Below are positions 5,563 to 5,590 of a DNA stretch of 5,590 nucleotides, piece by piece; the first letter of the stretch is position 1; each line of letters starts with the position of its first letter. Under the pieces are notes generated by a model. The model ran no database searches. It was not told where the DNA came from and worked only from the letters and a program-made list of their open reading frames with translations. Source of the DNA: Candidatus Saccharibacteria bacterium UBA1788 (lineage in GTDB: Bacteria > Patescibacteriota > Saccharimonadia > Saccharimonadales > Saccharimonadaceae); assembly GCA_002315165.1 (NCBI GenBank), contig DCGC01000012.1, positions 1-5,590 on the forward strand, written 5' to 3'. Made by a program: the position numbers and the translations under genes.

Positions 5563-5590
5563 CAAAAGAGCAGTATCTGCATTAGAGAAA
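5356..5590 (-). CDS. DGR target protein, C-terminal fragment with variable C-type-lectin-like domain (enters from right edge)
   Basis: The frame is open to the window edge. Before the VR it reads FSNADTALL, then MAPLGFARAG and onward to the TAG at 5356-5358. The internal ATG at 5562 or TTG at 5565 is therefore not the real start. The ending (YWS, then tyrosine-rich strands, then GFSVRCLAR) resembles the C-terminus of Fibrobacter-type major paralogous domains and other C-type-lectin/FGE-like folds, the usual DGR targets that display variable residues on a binding face. About 77 codons are visible; signal peptide or anchor regions would lie outside. Such targets often act at the cell surface in binding hosts or ligands, which is inference here. 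Variable positions run from codon 11 to 59 of the VR; the last nine residues are fixed. Confidence 0.9.
   Translation of the reverse strand, partial: FSNADTALLMAPLGFARAGYYNYSNGTLYNQSSGGRYWSHRIYSSTYSYYLNFYSGHVGPQDNNYRGYGFSVRCLAR

Noticed and set aside
5356..5565. A 69-residue stand-alone small protein starting at the TTG at 5565
   Set aside because: The frame stays open upstream to the window edge, so this is only the C-terminal end of a larger target gene.
1..5590. UGA recoding to glycine as in SR1/Gracilibacteria
   Set aside because: The accessory gene ends in TGA within the coupled overlap with the RT, and no in-frame TGA occurs inside a conserved domain.

Overview
The window carries a complete diversity-generating retroelement (DGR) next to two housekeeping genes. 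Every protein gene reads on the minus strand. The organism is probably a low-GC candidate-phyla-radiation (Patescibacteria) bacterium. The signs are tight AT-rich gene packing, -10 boxes only 7-9 bases before the first codon of two genes, a helix-turn-helix domain fused to MurA, and a MutS-like/Avd-like DGR accessory protein. TGA, TAA and TAG all serve as stops, which argues against the UGA=Gly lineages (Absconditabacteria/SR1, Gracilibacteria). The exact phylum is inference.

Layout, left to right. Positions 1-1146 hold the first 382 codons of a UvrD/PcrA-type helicase that runs off the left edge. Positions 1161-2711 hold murA with an N-terminal XRE-type DNA-binding domain; only 14 bases separate it from the helicase. 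Positions 2748-3878 hold the DGR reverse transcriptase. Positions 3844-4602 hold its accessory protein, overlapping the RT start by 35 bases. Positions 4603-4789 are a structured, gene-free interval between the leftward accessory/RT operon and the template repeat (TR). The TR is 4790-5031 on the plus strand. Positions 5032-5320 are a non-coding spacer with three hairpins, all with their T-run on the plus strand. The variable repeat (VR) is 5321-5562, inverted relative to TR, and forms the C-terminus of the target gene, which enters from the right edge and stops at 5356.

How the parts work together. TR and VR are both 242 bases and align without gaps, with 24 mismatches. Of these, 22 fall on TR adenines, which become T (9), G (9) or C (4). 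That is the signature of adenine-specific error-prone reverse transcription followed by one-way transfer (mutagenic retrohoming) from TR to VR. The RT, with the accessory protein, should copy a TR RNA transcribed rightward. The mutated cDNA then replaces the VR and rewrites up to 21 AAY-encoded residues of a C-type-lectin-like domain. The last 67 bases are identical in both copies and are the candidate initiation-of-mutagenic-homing (IMH) segment.

The most notable points are the inverted TR-VR arrangement, the MutS-I-like plus Avd-like fusion, the HTH-MurA fusion, two non-adenine mismatches, and the way the TR's codon choice excludes stops and marks selection-free sites.
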